DNA of 64,000 nucleotides, taken from the NCBI GenBank assembly GCA_964630595.1, contig CAZVVT010000001.1, forward strand, positions 1 through 64,000, given 5' to 3'. Every line of letters begins with the position of its first letter. Positions within the stretch are counted from its first letter, which is position 1. Of the stretch, positions 51,701-59,520 are shown in pieces. This DNA comes from CAZVVT01 sp964630595 (GTDB lineage Bacteria > Chlamydiota > Chlamydiia > Chlamydiales > VFKH01). The translations under genes and the position numbers were made by a program. Under the pieces are notes generated by a model that saw only the letters and a program-made list of their open reading frames with translations, did not search any database and was not told where the DNA came from.

Positions 51701-53914
51701 ACTCTCTATGCCGAAGGACAGCGGCGCTATAGCGAAACTCTCTCCCCCTATGCTCGCCAATTTGTTACCCCCTGCCCAAAGCCCAAAGTAGACGCTATCG
51801 AAGGTCTCTCTCCCGCTGTTGCCATTGAGCAAAAGGCCTCTAGCGGCAATCCACGCAGCACGGTGGGTACGATGACGGAGATCTACGACTACCTGCGCAT
51901 TCTCTGGGCGTGGGAGGGCACGGCTCATTGCCCCGACACCAAAAAGCCCATTCGCGCCATCACCAAAGACCGTGTTGCTGACCAACTGACGCAGCACCAA
52001 GCTGTCACCCTCTTAGGACCTACTACAGCCACTTTAGAGCAACTCTCGCATCAAGGGTTTGTGCGCATCTGGCTCAATGGCACGATCTACCGCATCGACG
52101 ACAATCCTCCCTACGACCCCAAACGCAAAAACCAATTGATGGTGGTCGTTGACCGCATCACCGATCCGGCCCATAACCGACACCGTCTCTTAGAAGCGAT
52201 CGACAACGCCGCCAAGCTGGGCAAAAATACCCTCTACGCTCTGCACGGAGAAGAGCTCACCTTCTTCAACTTGAGTTTCACCTCTCCTAGCGGAAAATCC
52301 TACCCGCCCATCACGCCGCATACCTTCTCCTTTAACTCGAAAGAGGGTATGTGCACCTTCTGCCTCGGCATCGGATGCGCAAAATGCGATGGCGACCGTC
52401 TCAATCCTCTTGCTCGTCATGTGCTTTTAGAAAAGCTCTCTCTGCCCGACTTCTGTCGCCTCTCTCTCGACGAGGCCCTTGCCTTTATCGAAAAACTGCC
52501 CTCCAACCCTATCCTGAACGAGGTTCTGCAGCAGATCAAGGCGCGCCTGAGCTTCATGATCGATGTCGGCATTGGCTATCTCTCTCTTGATCGCACCGCG
52601 CCCACTCTCAGCAACGGAGAATCTCAGCGTATCCGTCTTGCAGCGCAACTGGGCAGCTGCCTCACCAACATTCTCTACGTACTCGACGAACCCACTGTGG
52701 GGCTGCATCCTGAAGACACCAAGCTGCTCAAGAAAGCCCTCTTACGCCTCAAAAAACTGGGCAACACGCTCGTACTTGTAGAACACGATCCTCTCATGAT
52801 CGCCATGGCCGACCACGTTGTAGAGCTGGGCCCCAAAGCCGGCCTCCTCGGCGGCCAGATCATGGATGAAAAGGACTCCCTCACCCAAGCCTATCTCTCA
52901 GGCAAGAGGCAGATCACCTGTCCTCCCAAGCGTCTTTTGCCCAAGCAGGAGTGGCTCACGATCGAAAAGGCCTCTGCGCATAACCTGAAAAGCGTTTCTA
53001 CCCAGTTCCCCAAAGGGGCTATCAGCGCCATCGTCGGCGTGTCGGGCTCGGGCAAATCAACACTGCTCCACCAAGTGCTGGGCACCGATGCTGTTCTTGC
53101 AGCGATCTACAAAAAGCGCGATAGCGCGCCCCACATCTCCGGTCTTCTCGGCTTTAAAGAGCTCGCCATTGTCACGCAGGAGCCGCTGGGCCAAACCAAC
53201 CGTGCCGATGTCGCCAGCTACAGCGACCTGCTTACCCCTTTGCGCTCTTGGTATGCAAGCCTGCCCGAAGCGGTCGCCCTTGGCCTCACACCCGGCGCCT
53301 TTAGTGCCAACAGCCCTTCAGGCATGTGCTCCGCCTGTTCCGGTCACGGCTTCAAGCGCATCTCCATGCTCTTCATGCCCTCCGTCGACGTCCCTTGCTC
53401 CGAATGCCACGGCATGCGCCTCAAGAAAAACGCCCTCACCGTTACTTACAAGGGCAAAAACCTCGGCCAAGTGCTCCAAATGACGGTAGACGAGGCCCTT
53501 CTCTTCTTCGCCGATATTCCTAAAGTTGTCCGCGTACTACAACGGCTCCACGACGTGGGGCTCTCTTACCTCCAGCTCGGCCAAGAGATCCAAACGCTCT
53601 CCGGCGGCGAAGCGCAGCGCATCAAATTGGCTGCTGCCATCGGCTCTCGCGGCAAAACTCTCTTCCTTCTCGACGAACCCACCGCCGGCCTCCATCTGGA
53701 CGACATCGCCTCTCTCCTGCCCCTCTTCCGCCGCCTCGCCGACTCTGGCCATACCGTTATCCTGATTGAACACAACACTGAGGTGATCAAGCGCTGCGAC
53801 TGGATCGTCGAGCTGGGACCTCAAGCCGGCGCTCAAGGCGGCCACCTCATCGCTCAAGGCAGTGTCGACCAGATCAAGAAAAACCCCCGCTCCGTAACAG
53901 GAAAATACCTATGA
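48788..53914 (+). CDS. uvrA: double-length UvrA excinuclease subunit
   Basis: DNA damage recognition ATPase of nucleotide excision repair. It is a head-to-tail duplication: about residues 1-905 and 930-1708 each form a UvrA with two ABC domains. Walker A motifs lie at 34-41 (GVSGSGKS), near 630, 958 and 1416. ABC signatures LSGGEAQR occur near 483, 819 and 1604, while the third (LSNGESQR, from residue 1274) has lost the conserved second Gly. Zinc-finger cysteines are present in the first half (CEACKG, CNLCHG, CPTCEG, CETCHG); the first insertion domain of the second half is cut short (CTFCLGIGCAKCDGDRL). Double UvrA is a known chlamydial trait. Start is GTG 48788 or, with AGGTGG close by, ATG 48794. 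Confidence 0.96.
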   Translation: MVMPGDIFLKDAEENNLKKISLKIPSGRFVVITGVSGSGKSSLAFDTLYAEGQRRYVESLSAFARRRLGPVHKPLLGAAENLTPTISIEQKTVSKNPRSTVGTITEIYDYLRVLFARAATPCCPVSGKALACQSKEAIFRHILEQWEGRNIILLAPLAKNKKGEFQDLFEHLLKRGFLRARVDGQLREVDPAPKLDKSKTHTIELAVDRLTVSLAENKRLMESIEVALKEGGGVFSLLSDDEEQLFSTEGYSEATGLSYSPLEPSDFSFNAPQGMCEACKGLGKRRDFDLDKIIDPEKSIAEDCFSVGSSYSTVRHKNIYDNLAKLYKFSVQTPWKKLSADAKEIILHGNNQKWTAMRFVHPESRKRWTEYVAWRGVLHEAMQRYVDSTSDFYKQHIEVYMHLGVCNLCHGGRLKAYPLAALYEGKRIHEVVTLPLSDALSFFAKIRPQPIAEEPVREILLRLRYLVDVGLDYLSLERESPSLSGGEAQRVRLAALIGSGLVGVTYILDEPTIGLHPRDNGKLIATLRRLQALGNTVVVVEHDEEMILNADHLIDIGPGAGKEGGHLLYQGSPAKLKNTLTADYISGKKKILGSAHRKAQGFLSIADCTHNNLKKVTVTVPIGCFVAVTGVSGSGKSSLVVETLFPALSNLLMKSTLDCGAHGAITGLEHLDKIILIDQSPIGRIPRSNPATYIKLFDDIRDLFCQMPESKARGWSPGRFSFNVKEGSCPTCEGMGQTRVDMDFLEEQWVTCETCHGKRFDEETLSVRYKDHSIADVLNMSIDEASVFFDAQPIIRKKLELLQRVGLGYMRIGQPSTTLSGGEAQRIKLAKELVRPASGRTLYILDEPTTGLHFHDTDQLLHVLHVLVDRGNTVLVIEHNMDVVRSADWNIELGPDGGARGGKILYSGIPKVPATHAQPAVLPRDLPETTHITIKGARQHNLKNISLTLPRGAITVITGPSGSGKSSLAFDTLYAEGQRRYSETLSPYARQFVTPCPKPKVDAIEGLSPAVAIEQKASSGNPRSTVGTMTEIYDYLRILWAWEGTAHCPDTKKPIRAITKDRVADQLTQHQAVTLLGPTTATLEQLSHQGFVRIWLNGTIYRIDDNPPYDPKRKNQLMVVVDRITDPAHNRHRLLEAIDNAAKLGKNTLYALHGEELTFFNLSFTSPSGKSYPPITPHTFSFNSKEGMCTFCLGIGCAKCDGDRLNPLARHVLLEKLSLPDFCRLSLDEALAFIEKLPSNPILNEVLQQIKARLSFMIDVGIGYLSLDRTAPTLSNGESQRIRLAAQLGSCLTNILYVLDEPTVGLHPEDTKLLKKALLRLKKLGNTLVLVEHDPLMIAMADHVVELGPKAGLLGGQIMDEKDSLTQAYLSGKRQITCPPKRLLPKQEWLTIEKASAHNLKSVSTQFPKGAISAIVGVSGSGKSTLLHQVLGTDAVLAAIYKKRDSAPHISGLLGFKELAIVTQEPLGQTNRADVASYSDLLTPLRSWYASLPEAVALGLTPGAFSANSPSGMCSACSGHGFKRISMLFMPSVDVPCSECHGMRLKKNALTVTYKGKNLGQVLQMTVDEALLFFADIPKVVRVLQRLHDVGLSYLQLGQEIQTLSGGEAQRIKLAAAIGSRGKTLFLLDEPTAGLHLDDIASLLPLFRRLADSGHTVILIEHNTEVIKRCDWIVELGPQAGAQGGHLIAQGSVDQIKKNPRSVTGKYL

Positions 53915-54273
53915 TCCTGCTGATTGCCCTTCAACTTCTCTTCGCCACCACTCCCGAGCAGCGCTCCACGGGTCTTGCTCATGTTCAAAAATTGGAAGAA
54001 ACGCAAGGGATGCTCTTCTTCTTCCCACGGCCACAAATCTTGCACTTCTGGTCAAAGGACTGTCTCATCGATCTTTCCGTCGGCTTTCTCGACTCTCAAA
54101 TGGTCCTCCGCGAAATCCACCCATTGCACCACCAGCCCCTGGAAACGATCCACTCCGCCACTGCCTGCCAATATGCTCTCGAAGTGCCTATTGGCTGGTT
54201 CTCCCGCAACAATGCTCACATTGGCGACAAGCTCACCCTCACGCAAGAGGGCTGGCAGTTTTTTGCGCAATAA
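53911..54273 (+). CDS. DUF192 family protein
   Basis: 120 residues, starting with a hydrophobic segment (MILLIALQLLFA) that may be a signal peptide. The DUF192 pattern is clear: TPEQRSTGLAHVQKL, GMLFFFPRPQILHFWSKDCLIDLSVGF, REIHPL and ALEVPIGWF. In most members the aromatic segment reads FWMKNT; here it is FWSKDC. Function of the family is unknown, with an extracytoplasmic location in many members. It overlaps uvrA by 4 bases (ATGA), so it is cotranslated with it. Confidence 0.85.
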   Translation: MILLIALQLLFATTPEQRSTGLAHVQKLEETQGMLFFFPRPQILHFWSKDCLIDLSVGFLDSQMVLREIHPLHHQPLETIHSATACQYALEVPIGWFSRNNAHIGDKLTLTQEGWQFFAQ

Positions 54274-54316
54274 TCTGTAGAAATTTTTCATCCAAATCAA
54301 GACGGCTCCCGCATTC

Positions 54317-54550
54317 TTACTCCTCTTTCTTCTGCACATCATAAACAATAAATGCTCCGGGACCTGGAGGAAAACCACTCCCCGGAATAATGACAACATC
54401 CTTGATTTCAATTGACTCGTCGCGACTTTCTACCGCTTTCTCCAGTTCACCAATCTTTTTGTTCACTCCATTCGTTAAACTCGCTCCATCCCCAAATGCA
54501 CCCATAGGCACATACACAACGCGAGTAATCGCTAAAAGCAATGCAATCAT
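54317..54550 (-). CDS. small hypothetical protein with hydrophobic N terminus
   Basis: 77 residues, beginning MIALLLAITRVVYVPMGAFG (short hydrophobic segment, possible signal or anchor), then a charged helical region (KIGELEKAVESRDES) and a Gly/Pro segment (PGSGFPPGPGAF) before a charged end. It lies 16 bases downstream of the 330-residue unknown gene on the same strand, so it may be in its operon. No family recognised; coding status rests on intact frame, position and non-random composition. Confidence 0.5.
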   Translation of the reverse strand: MIALLLAITRVVYVPMGAFGDGASLTNGVNKKIGELEKAVESRDESIEIKDVVIIPGSGFPPGPGAFIVYDVQKKEE

Positions 54551-54566
54551 ACAAACTCCTCAAAAA

Positions 54567-55559
54567 TTAAAAACAAAAGTGAACCATCTTTTCTCCGATC
54601 AGCGCCGTTACCTCTAAGATGAGTTTCCCGCTCTCGAAAAGAACTTTAACCGCGCTGATGGAAACAAAACTCGTAGGCACTTTTTCTTTTATCGCGGCTT
54701 GCAGGAGTCTGATCGAAATGAGGTTGGCGGAAACTACCAGCATCGCTTTCGCATTTTCCGAAAGAGAAAGCACTTCTTCTGGAAGAGAATTGGGCAGAAT
54801 AAAAGAACAGTTTTCTTCAACCGATGGAGCATCGGCGCGCATTCTTGCTTGCAGCTCCTCGCAAGGATAGCTTCGGCTGGAAATTGCAATAAGATATTGA
54901 TCAATCGTCATCGCAACTTCATCCGAACGAAACCGTCTCGCAGAGCGAAGTGTTATAAAATCAAACGGGATTTCTTCATCATCGAATCCCGCTTTGCTCA
55001 AAAAAAGGCGGGCGCACAAAAACCCTAAGTCTCTCAAAGAGTTCACTTGCTCTTTCGCGGTTGTAAAAAGAAGAGAGGGCGTACGACCCGGGTTGCGGCT
55101 GCGCACTTCGGAATGAAATAGACAGGTTGTTTCCGCAGTAGCTCGCAGCGCTGAGCTCTCGGTTGCGCGCGCTGCAGTGGCGGCTCTCGCAACTGGGCGA
55201 ATACCAGGAATAGCTGTAGGTTTGAGAAGGGCCGTCGGTCCGCCTGCGCCAGAGGTAGCGAGGGGCACACACTCTTGCAACTCCATTACAACGCCTGGAT
55301 CTGCGGAAAACAAAATTCCTAAGGCCGCTTCATGAAACCGCTGATGAAATCCAGGGGTTCCTTTTTCAATTACCCGAATCCTATCTCTCCAATTCTCAAG
55401 AAACTCTCGCTCCGAACGACAATCGCCCATTAAATACCTGGGATCAGTTAACCCCTTTTTGATATCCTCAAGGGATTTTTCTACTGGGAAACCCAAACAC
55501 ATTGTGGAACAGATAAACCCGTTAGCTAGACGAGCGGGAGAGGGCGCGAGCAATGTCAT
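54567..55559 (-). CDS. unknown 330-residue protein
   Basis: No family recognised. The first 100 residues contain FICSTMCLGFPVEKSLEDIKKGL and a helical charged part; an Ala/Thr/Pro-rich low-complexity segment (about 105-145, ATSGAGGPTALLKP, ARAATAARATESS) acts as a linker; the C-terminal 170 residues look globular (FHSEVRSRNPGRTPSLLF, CEELQARMRADAP). No membrane segment is visible. It is alone with the 77-residue gene between the DUF192 gene and the CAU tRNA, just outside the AT-rich island. The linker layout resembles many secreted effectors of chlamydiae, but this is only a resemblance. Confidence 0.72.
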   Translation of the reverse strand: MTLLAPSPARLANGFICSTMCLGFPVEKSLEDIKKGLTDPRYLMGDCRSEREFLENWRDRIRVIEKGTPGFHQRFHEAALGILFSADPGVVMELQECVPLATSGAGGPTALLKPTAIPGIRPVARAATAARATESSALRATAETTCLFHSEVRSRNPGRTPSLLFTTAKEQVNSLRDLGFLCARLFLSKAGFDDEEIPFDFITLRSARRFRSDEVAMTIDQYLIAISSRSYPCEELQARMRADAPSVEENCSFILPNSLPEEVLSLSENAKAMLVVSANLISIRLLQAAIKEKVPTSFVSISAVKVLFESGKLILEVTALIGEKMVHFCF

Positions 55560-55615
55560 AGGCCGAAAATTCTAGAAGAGTCGTTGGTTTACCGTCTAGA
55601 AATTGCCTATTCTCT

Positions 55616-55644
55616 TTGCTCTATGACCGTTCTTTCCCTATACT
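55616..55644 (+). promoter_or_regulatory. promoter of the CAU tRNA gene
   Basis: TTGCTC (55616-55621), 17 bases, then TATACT (55639-55644), 11 bases before the mature tRNA 5' end. The -10 is near consensus, the -35 is weak (3 of 6). Confidence 0.5.
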
Positions 55645-55655
55645 TCTCCCCTTCC

Positions 55656-55729
55656 GGGGCGATAGCTCAGTCGGTTAGAGCAGAGGACTCATAATCCTTT
55701 GGTCCTAGGTTCAAGTCCTAGTCGCCCCA
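55656..55729 (+). tRNA. tRNA with anticodon CAU (probably Ile2, lysidine-modified; elongator Met possible)
   Basis: 74 nt with perfect acceptor pairing (GGGGCGA with TCGCCCC), D arm GCTCAGTCGGTTAGAGC, anticodon loop CTCATAA, variable TTTGGTC and T arm CTAGGTTCAAGTCCTAG. Discriminator A; CCA not encoded. The anticodon arm and following TTGGTC closely resemble E. coli tRNA-Ile2, whose CAU is converted to lysidine-AU by TilS, but elongator tRNA-Met shares the anticodon and cannot be excluded. It is not the initiator (no three G-C pairs under the loop). AT-rich acquired DNA begins directly at its 3' end. Confidence 0.93.
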
Positions 55730-55753
55730 TTTTCCTAAGGCCTGATTATCAAA

Positions 55754-56426
55754 ATGAGAAGCAAAATCGTAACCTTTCTACTTACCCCTTTTCTTGGGGT
55801 TGCTGGGGCTACGGGGCACCCTTTTGGTTACGACCTTCATCTCGTTTCCTTGCCTGGAAGCAATAAGCGCACGATGATCTGTTTTCATGGATATGGGGAT
55901 AGCTATCAAATTGCCGAGACGCTGAAAAACCTCTATCACCCAAAAGCTACGCTTGTGAGCTTCAATTTTCCTGAACATGATATCAAAGAAGGCAAGAAAT
56001 ACGATCCAAAAACCGCCTCCTTTGGCACAATTAACGAACTTCTCCCAGCCCTTTACGTCATGAAGAAAATAGTTTTAGATCAAGGACTAAAATCGGTTGA
56101 TCTCTATGGATTTTCTGCAGGAGGCGGAGCTGTTGTCAATGCAATTGCAGTGCTCAATAGGAAGGCTTATGATTCGGAACTCAAAAAAATAGGGATTGGA
56201 GCCGAAGAAAAAACAAGACTTCTTTCTGCCATTCAACAGGGAATCGTCATCTTGGATACGCCTCTTAAATCTATCGAAGAAATTATGGATTTTAGATGAT
56301 CTTCTTTATATTCAGAGGCTTCAAGACGGCCAGTCTAGCGAACGAGTAACTGTGATTATAGGAGATGAAGGGGGTCATATGGCTCCGCATTTTTCTCTTT
56401 GGAAGGCTTATGCGAATCAGTCCTAG
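55754..56426 (+). pseudogene. frameshifted alpha/beta hydrolase
   Basis: The first frame (55754-56299) encodes a signal-like N terminus (MRSKIVTFLLTPFLGVAGA), the oxyanion segment MICFHGYGDS and the nucleophile elbow DLYGFSAGGGAV, then stops at SIEEIMDFR. The reading continues one frame over with ILDDLLYIQRLQDGQSSERV and VIIGDEGGHMAPHFSLWKAY, which contains the expected C-terminal His (GGHMAPH), ending at 56426. One insertion or deletion near 56285-56295 therefore splits a hydrolase of about 220 residues. It starts 25 bases after the tRNA, in AT-richer DNA. Confidence 0.75.
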
Positions 56427-56638
56427 AACACCCTGGGGCGCCTACTGTCATTGTTGAAACGGGAATATGGGACTGCTCTCAGAGTTGGGAGATCATTCAA
56501 TCAAATATCGCCACAGTGGCGAGAATTTGTACCTACGATCGAGCTGGATATGGTTGGAGGAAGCTCTACACAAATGAAGTTTCTAGGTTGGATGAGATGA
56601 CCACTCTGAAAATCGCTGAGATGTTCGGAATGTTGTAA
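56399..56638 (+). pseudogene. truncated N-terminal fragment of a second alpha/beta hydrolase
   Basis: The frame encodes GAPTVIVETGIWDCSQSWEIIQSNIATVARICTYDRAGYGW, in pieces typical of hydrolase N termini (TVIVETG; CTYDRAGYGWS), then diverges into RKLYTNEVSRLDEMTT and stops after 79 residues, far before any nucleophile motif. It is fused to the tail of the previous relic in another frame. A deletion of the rest of the gene is the simplest reading. Confidence 0.7.
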
Positions 56639-56723
56639 TGTGTACGCCGAGGTGTGCATCACATTCAACTCAATATCAATCTTTTAAGAAATTTACACAC
56701 CATATTCACCTTGCACACATAGC

Positions 56724-56753
56724 TTGAAAGGAATACAAAATTGGCTCTATACT
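56724..56753 (+). promoter_or_regulatory. sigma-70-type promoter of the methyltransferase gene
   Basis: TTGAAA (56724-56729), 18 bases, then TATACT (56748-56753). The gene's GTG is 31 bases downstream, with an AAGG-type ribosome site around 56774. It is the best promoter by eye in the window, in the otherwise gene-poor stretch 56639-56784. Confidence 0.6.
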
Positions 56754-56784
56754 CTTGAAATAGAATCCGAAGATAAGGTCTAAA

Positions 56785-57492
56785 GTGAATAAAAAAGATT
56801 CCGATAAGTCTTTGGAATGCCAACAGGCTTGGGGACGTGAGTATCAAAAACAAGGAATACCCTCTTCTTTTAGAAATACCCCTGCTCGAGTTGTCACGGA
56901 ATTTTATTCATGGCTTGAAAAACGAAACTTCAAAGGCTCTCAAGCTGCAGACTTAGGCTGTGGCCGTGGTAGAAATAGTCTTTATCTTGCGAGCAAGGGT
57001 TTTTCAGTGACTGCCCTTGATTTATTGAAAGAAAACTCCGATTACGTCTCGCATCAAGCGAATTTAATGGAATTACCTATTGTCGCCCATGCCCAAAATG
57101 TATCAAACCCCTGGCCTATTACCACAAATTCTCTCGATATCGCTATCGATATCTTTTGTTATAAGCACATCACAAATAAGGATAGCCAAAAGTTATACCG
57201 AAAAGAGCTAGCAAGAACACTTAAATCTACTGGCTACTATTTTGTGTCTTTAGCTTCAGAAAACGATGGTTTCTATGGCCCCCTTTTAACCAATTCACCT
57301 GACCCAAATCATAAACTAGTAGTAGACCCCTACGCACAGATCGAATCATATTTATATTCGATTTCCGATCTAACCCAAGAATTTGCCGATCACTTCATTA
57401 TTATGGAGGCAGATGAACAAGAATCATTAAGCCCCATGCATGGAAAAGAATACACACGCAAAGTTCTCAATTTCATCATGAGAAAAACATGA
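56785..57492 (+). CDS. class I SAM-dependent methyltransferase (TehB-like)
   Basis: 235-residue small-molecule methyltransferase. SAM motif I is AADLGCGRGRNSLYLASKG (about residues 56-74), followed by VTALDLLKEN (motif II) and SLDIAIDIFCYKHI (motif IV region). The layout resembles TehB-type methyltransferases that act on small anionic substrates, but the acceptor is unknown. Start is GTG 56785 with a ribosome site and a promoter upstream. Codon use is AT-rich compared with the flanking genes. The stop overlaps the next gene by 4 bases. Confidence 0.85.
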   Translation: MNKKDSDKSLECQQAWGREYQKQGIPSSFRNTPARVVTEFYSWLEKRNFKGSQAADLGCGRGRNSLYLASKGFSVTALDLLKENSDYVSHQANLMELPIVAHAQNVSNPWPITTNSLDIAIDIFCYKHITNKDSQKLYRKELARTLKSTGYYFVSLASENDGFYGPLLTNSPDPNHKLVVDPYAQIESYLYSISDLTQEFADHFIIMEADEQESLSPMHGKEYTRKVLNFIMRKT

Positions 57493-57854
57493 AAACCACT
57501 GAAAATCTCTTTTCCTATGGAACTTTGAAGTATGAGAAGGTTCAATTGACAACGTTTGGGCGAAAACTAAACGGTCAAGAAGACAGCCTTCCTTGCTATC
57601 GACTAGAAAAAGTGCGCATCACCGATCCCAGCGTTATTGCAACAAGCGGCGAAGATGTGCACAACATCATTCACTTTTCAGGAAATCCAGATGACCAAGT
57701 TCAAGGCATGGTATTTCAGGTTTCTCTCGAAGAGCTGCAAGCTGCTGATGCGTACGAAGTTTCTGATTACAAGCGAATCAAGGTGAAATTAAGTTCAGGC
57801 CGCCTAGCGTGGGTCTACGTCAGTATAACCAGTAGAGCTGAACATGCGTTCTAG
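57489..57854 (+). CDS. gamma-glutamylcyclotransferase-like (AIG2/GGCT) protein
   Basis: 121 residues with the family opening LFSYGTLK, the central VQGMVFQVSLEELQAADAYEV, and the closing YKRIKVKLSSGRLAWVYV. In GGCT enzymes a Glu in the position after VQGMVFQV is catalytic; here EELQAAD supplies a candidate. The 4-base overlap with the methyltransferase places them in one operon. The end runs into the remnant of a GNAT gene, and the last few residues (SRAEHAF) may be junction sequence. Function: cyclisation of gamma-glutamyl amino acids or a related amine, inferred from the fold only. Confidence 0.85.
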   Translation: MKTTENLFSYGTLKYEKVQLTTFGRKLNGQEDSLPCYRLEKVRITDPSVIATSGEDVHNIIHFSGNPDDQVQGMVFQVSLEELQAADAYEVSDYKRIKVKLSSGRLAWVYVSITSRAEHAF

Positions 57855-57987
57855 AAAAGTTATGGAAAAGATTGGCATGCATCATGATCCAAAAGACGAT
57901 TTTGATCATCCAAAGCTACCTGATGGTCACTCACTGAAAAGACATGTGCTTTACCGTATAAATCATAGCGAGTGGAGGGGTCAATAA
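57823..57987 (+). pseudogene. C-terminal remnant of a RimL-type GNAT acetyltransferase
   Basis: In a frame different from the GGCT gene, the bases encode PVELNMRSRKVMEKIGM, then DPKDDFDHPKLPDGHSLKRHVLYRI and a stop. This is the diagnostic last helix and strand of RimJ/RimL N-acetyltransferases (NxRSxxVMEKIGM, then FDHP and HVLYRI). No catalytic part remains upstream; a deletion joined the tail to the GGCT gene. Confidence 0.75.
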
Positions 57988-59498
57988 TGCCCTCTTCTGA
58001 TTTACCCTCCGATAAGGTAAGAAAGATAGAAGTTGTTGAATATGATCCGAGCTGGCCCGAATTATTTGAGGCAGAGGCAAAGCGAATTAAAGAAGCTCTG
58101 GGGAATAATTGCGTTGAGATTCACCATATTGGGTCAACTTCTATTCCTGGATTAAGTGCCAAACCTGTTATCGACATTCTTCCTGTAGTCCGAGACATTC
58201 AAGAAGTTGATAAAGCAACCAAAGCTATGGAATCTTTAGGCTACGAAGCTAAAGGTGAATATGGCATAGCTTTTAGAAGATATTTTCAGAAAGGCAAGAA
58301 TAATCGAACACATCATGTACATGTATATCAAGAAGCCGACCCTGAAATCAGTAGATACTTAAAATTCCGTGATTGGATGCGTTCTCATGCTTCCGACGCT
58401 GAAAACTATGGTAAGCTTAGGCTAGAATTAGCTAAAAAATTCCCTCATGACATCCTCCAGTATTGCAACGGAAAGGATGCATTTGTTGCGAGTATCGACG
58501 CAAAGGATGGTTTTGATGGATGGCGTATTGTAAGGGCTTTGACTGATCGTGAATGGGATGCAGTACGTCGTCTTCGCCAGGTCTATTTTTTTAAATCAAA
58601 AGAAGATCCTTACACATGGACATTTACACATAAAGATCACATCCATTTTGTCTTTTATAAAAACGCTGAAATAATTGGCTATGCACATCTCCAGCTTTGG
58701 CCTGAAAATAGAGCCGCCTTAAGGATTATTGCAATTGATGAGCATCATCGTAACCTCGGATTTGGAAGCCAATTTTTAAGACTATGCGAACGTTGGCTAT
58801 ACCATCAAGGATTTAAAAAATTGCTCATTCAATCTTCTAAAGAGGCATATCAGTTCTATTGCAAGCGCGGATATAAAGAAATGCCGTTCAATGATCCTAA
58901 TGGTTATGAGGGTGATCCAAGAGATATCGAAATAGGAAAATGTCTTACAATCGATCCAATGGATCGACCAAAAATCTCCATCTACATTGCAGCAAGCATT
59001 GATGGTTATATTGCCCGTAAAGATGGCGGCCTTGATTGGCTTGATCGAGTTGGTGGCTTTGATGAGGATTATGGATTTAAGAAGCTACTTAGCAGTATCG
59101 ACGCCTTAATTATAGGTCGCAAAACTTATGAAGTCGCCACAACAGTGGCAGCCCCCTACCCAGGAAAAAAAGTTGTCGTCTTAAGCAACAGTTTAAATTC
59201 TGTCAGAAACGATATGGAGCTTTATCGTGGGGATCTGGCTGAGTTACTCACCAAGCTGCATAAAGACGGGATAAAACACATTTGGATCGATGGAGGAATT
59301 ACCATTTCTCAATTTCTTTCATGTCAAATGGTCGACACGATGACCTTATCCATTATCCCTGTGATTCTTGGCTCTGGGATTCCCCTCTTCAATATGATAG
59401 ATAAAGAGATTCCTTTCCGTGCGATATCTTCGCATACTTATCCAAGCGGATTAGTGCAACTAAGATACGAAACCCCTCAACAATCAAAAATGGAATAA
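57987..59498 (+). CDS. GrpB - GNAT - DHFR-like (RibD C-terminal) triple fusion protein
   Basis: 503 residues carrying three domains that are usually separate. Residues about 10-165: GrpB/UPF0157 nucleotidyltransferase-like (VVEYDPSWPELFEAEA, IHHIGSTSIPGLSAKPVIDI, HHVHVYQE). About 170-330: GNAT acetyltransferase (EIIGYAHLQLWPENRAALRII, HRNLGFGSQFLRLCERW, AYQFYCKRGYKEM). About 335-500: dihydrofolate-reductase-like/RibD C-terminal domain (ISIYIAASIDGYIARKDGGLDWLDRV, ALIIGRKTYE, IWIDGGITISQFL, GSGIPLF). Start is the ATG at 57987 with GGAGGGG upstream. GrpB-GNAT fusions are known in some intracellular bacteria; I have not met the third domain attached. Intact frame, AT-rich codons. Confidence 0.85.
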   Translation: MPSSDLPSDKVRKIEVVEYDPSWPELFEAEAKRIKEALGNNCVEIHHIGSTSIPGLSAKPVIDILPVVRDIQEVDKATKAMESLGYEAKGEYGIAFRRYFQKGKNNRTHHVHVYQEADPEISRYLKFRDWMRSHASDAENYGKLRLELAKKFPHDILQYCNGKDAFVASIDAKDGFDGWRIVRALTDREWDAVRRLRQVYFFKSKEDPYTWTFTHKDHIHFVFYKNAEIIGYAHLQLWPENRAALRIIAIDEHHRNLGFGSQFLRLCERWLYHQGFKKLLIQSSKEAYQFYCKRGYKEMPFNDPNGYEGDPRDIEIGKCLTIDPMDRPKISIYIAASIDGYIARKDGGLDWLDRVGGFDEDYGFKKLLSSIDALIIGRKTYEVATTVAAPYPGKKVVVLSNSLNSVRNDMELYRGDLAELLTKLHKDGIKHIWIDGGITISQFLSCQMVDTMTLSIIPVILGSGIPLFNMIDKEIPFRAISSHTYPSGLVQLRYETPQQSKME

Positions 59499-59520
59499 TG
59501 ATCTCTTTCCTTATCCTCAT

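Noticed and set aside
55700..59520. Attachment-site duplication of the tRNA 3' end bounding the AT-rich island
   Set aside because: Scanning 59.4-59.8 kb by eye showed no copy of the terminal tRNA sequence and no integrase gene; the island idea rests on composition and gene decay only.
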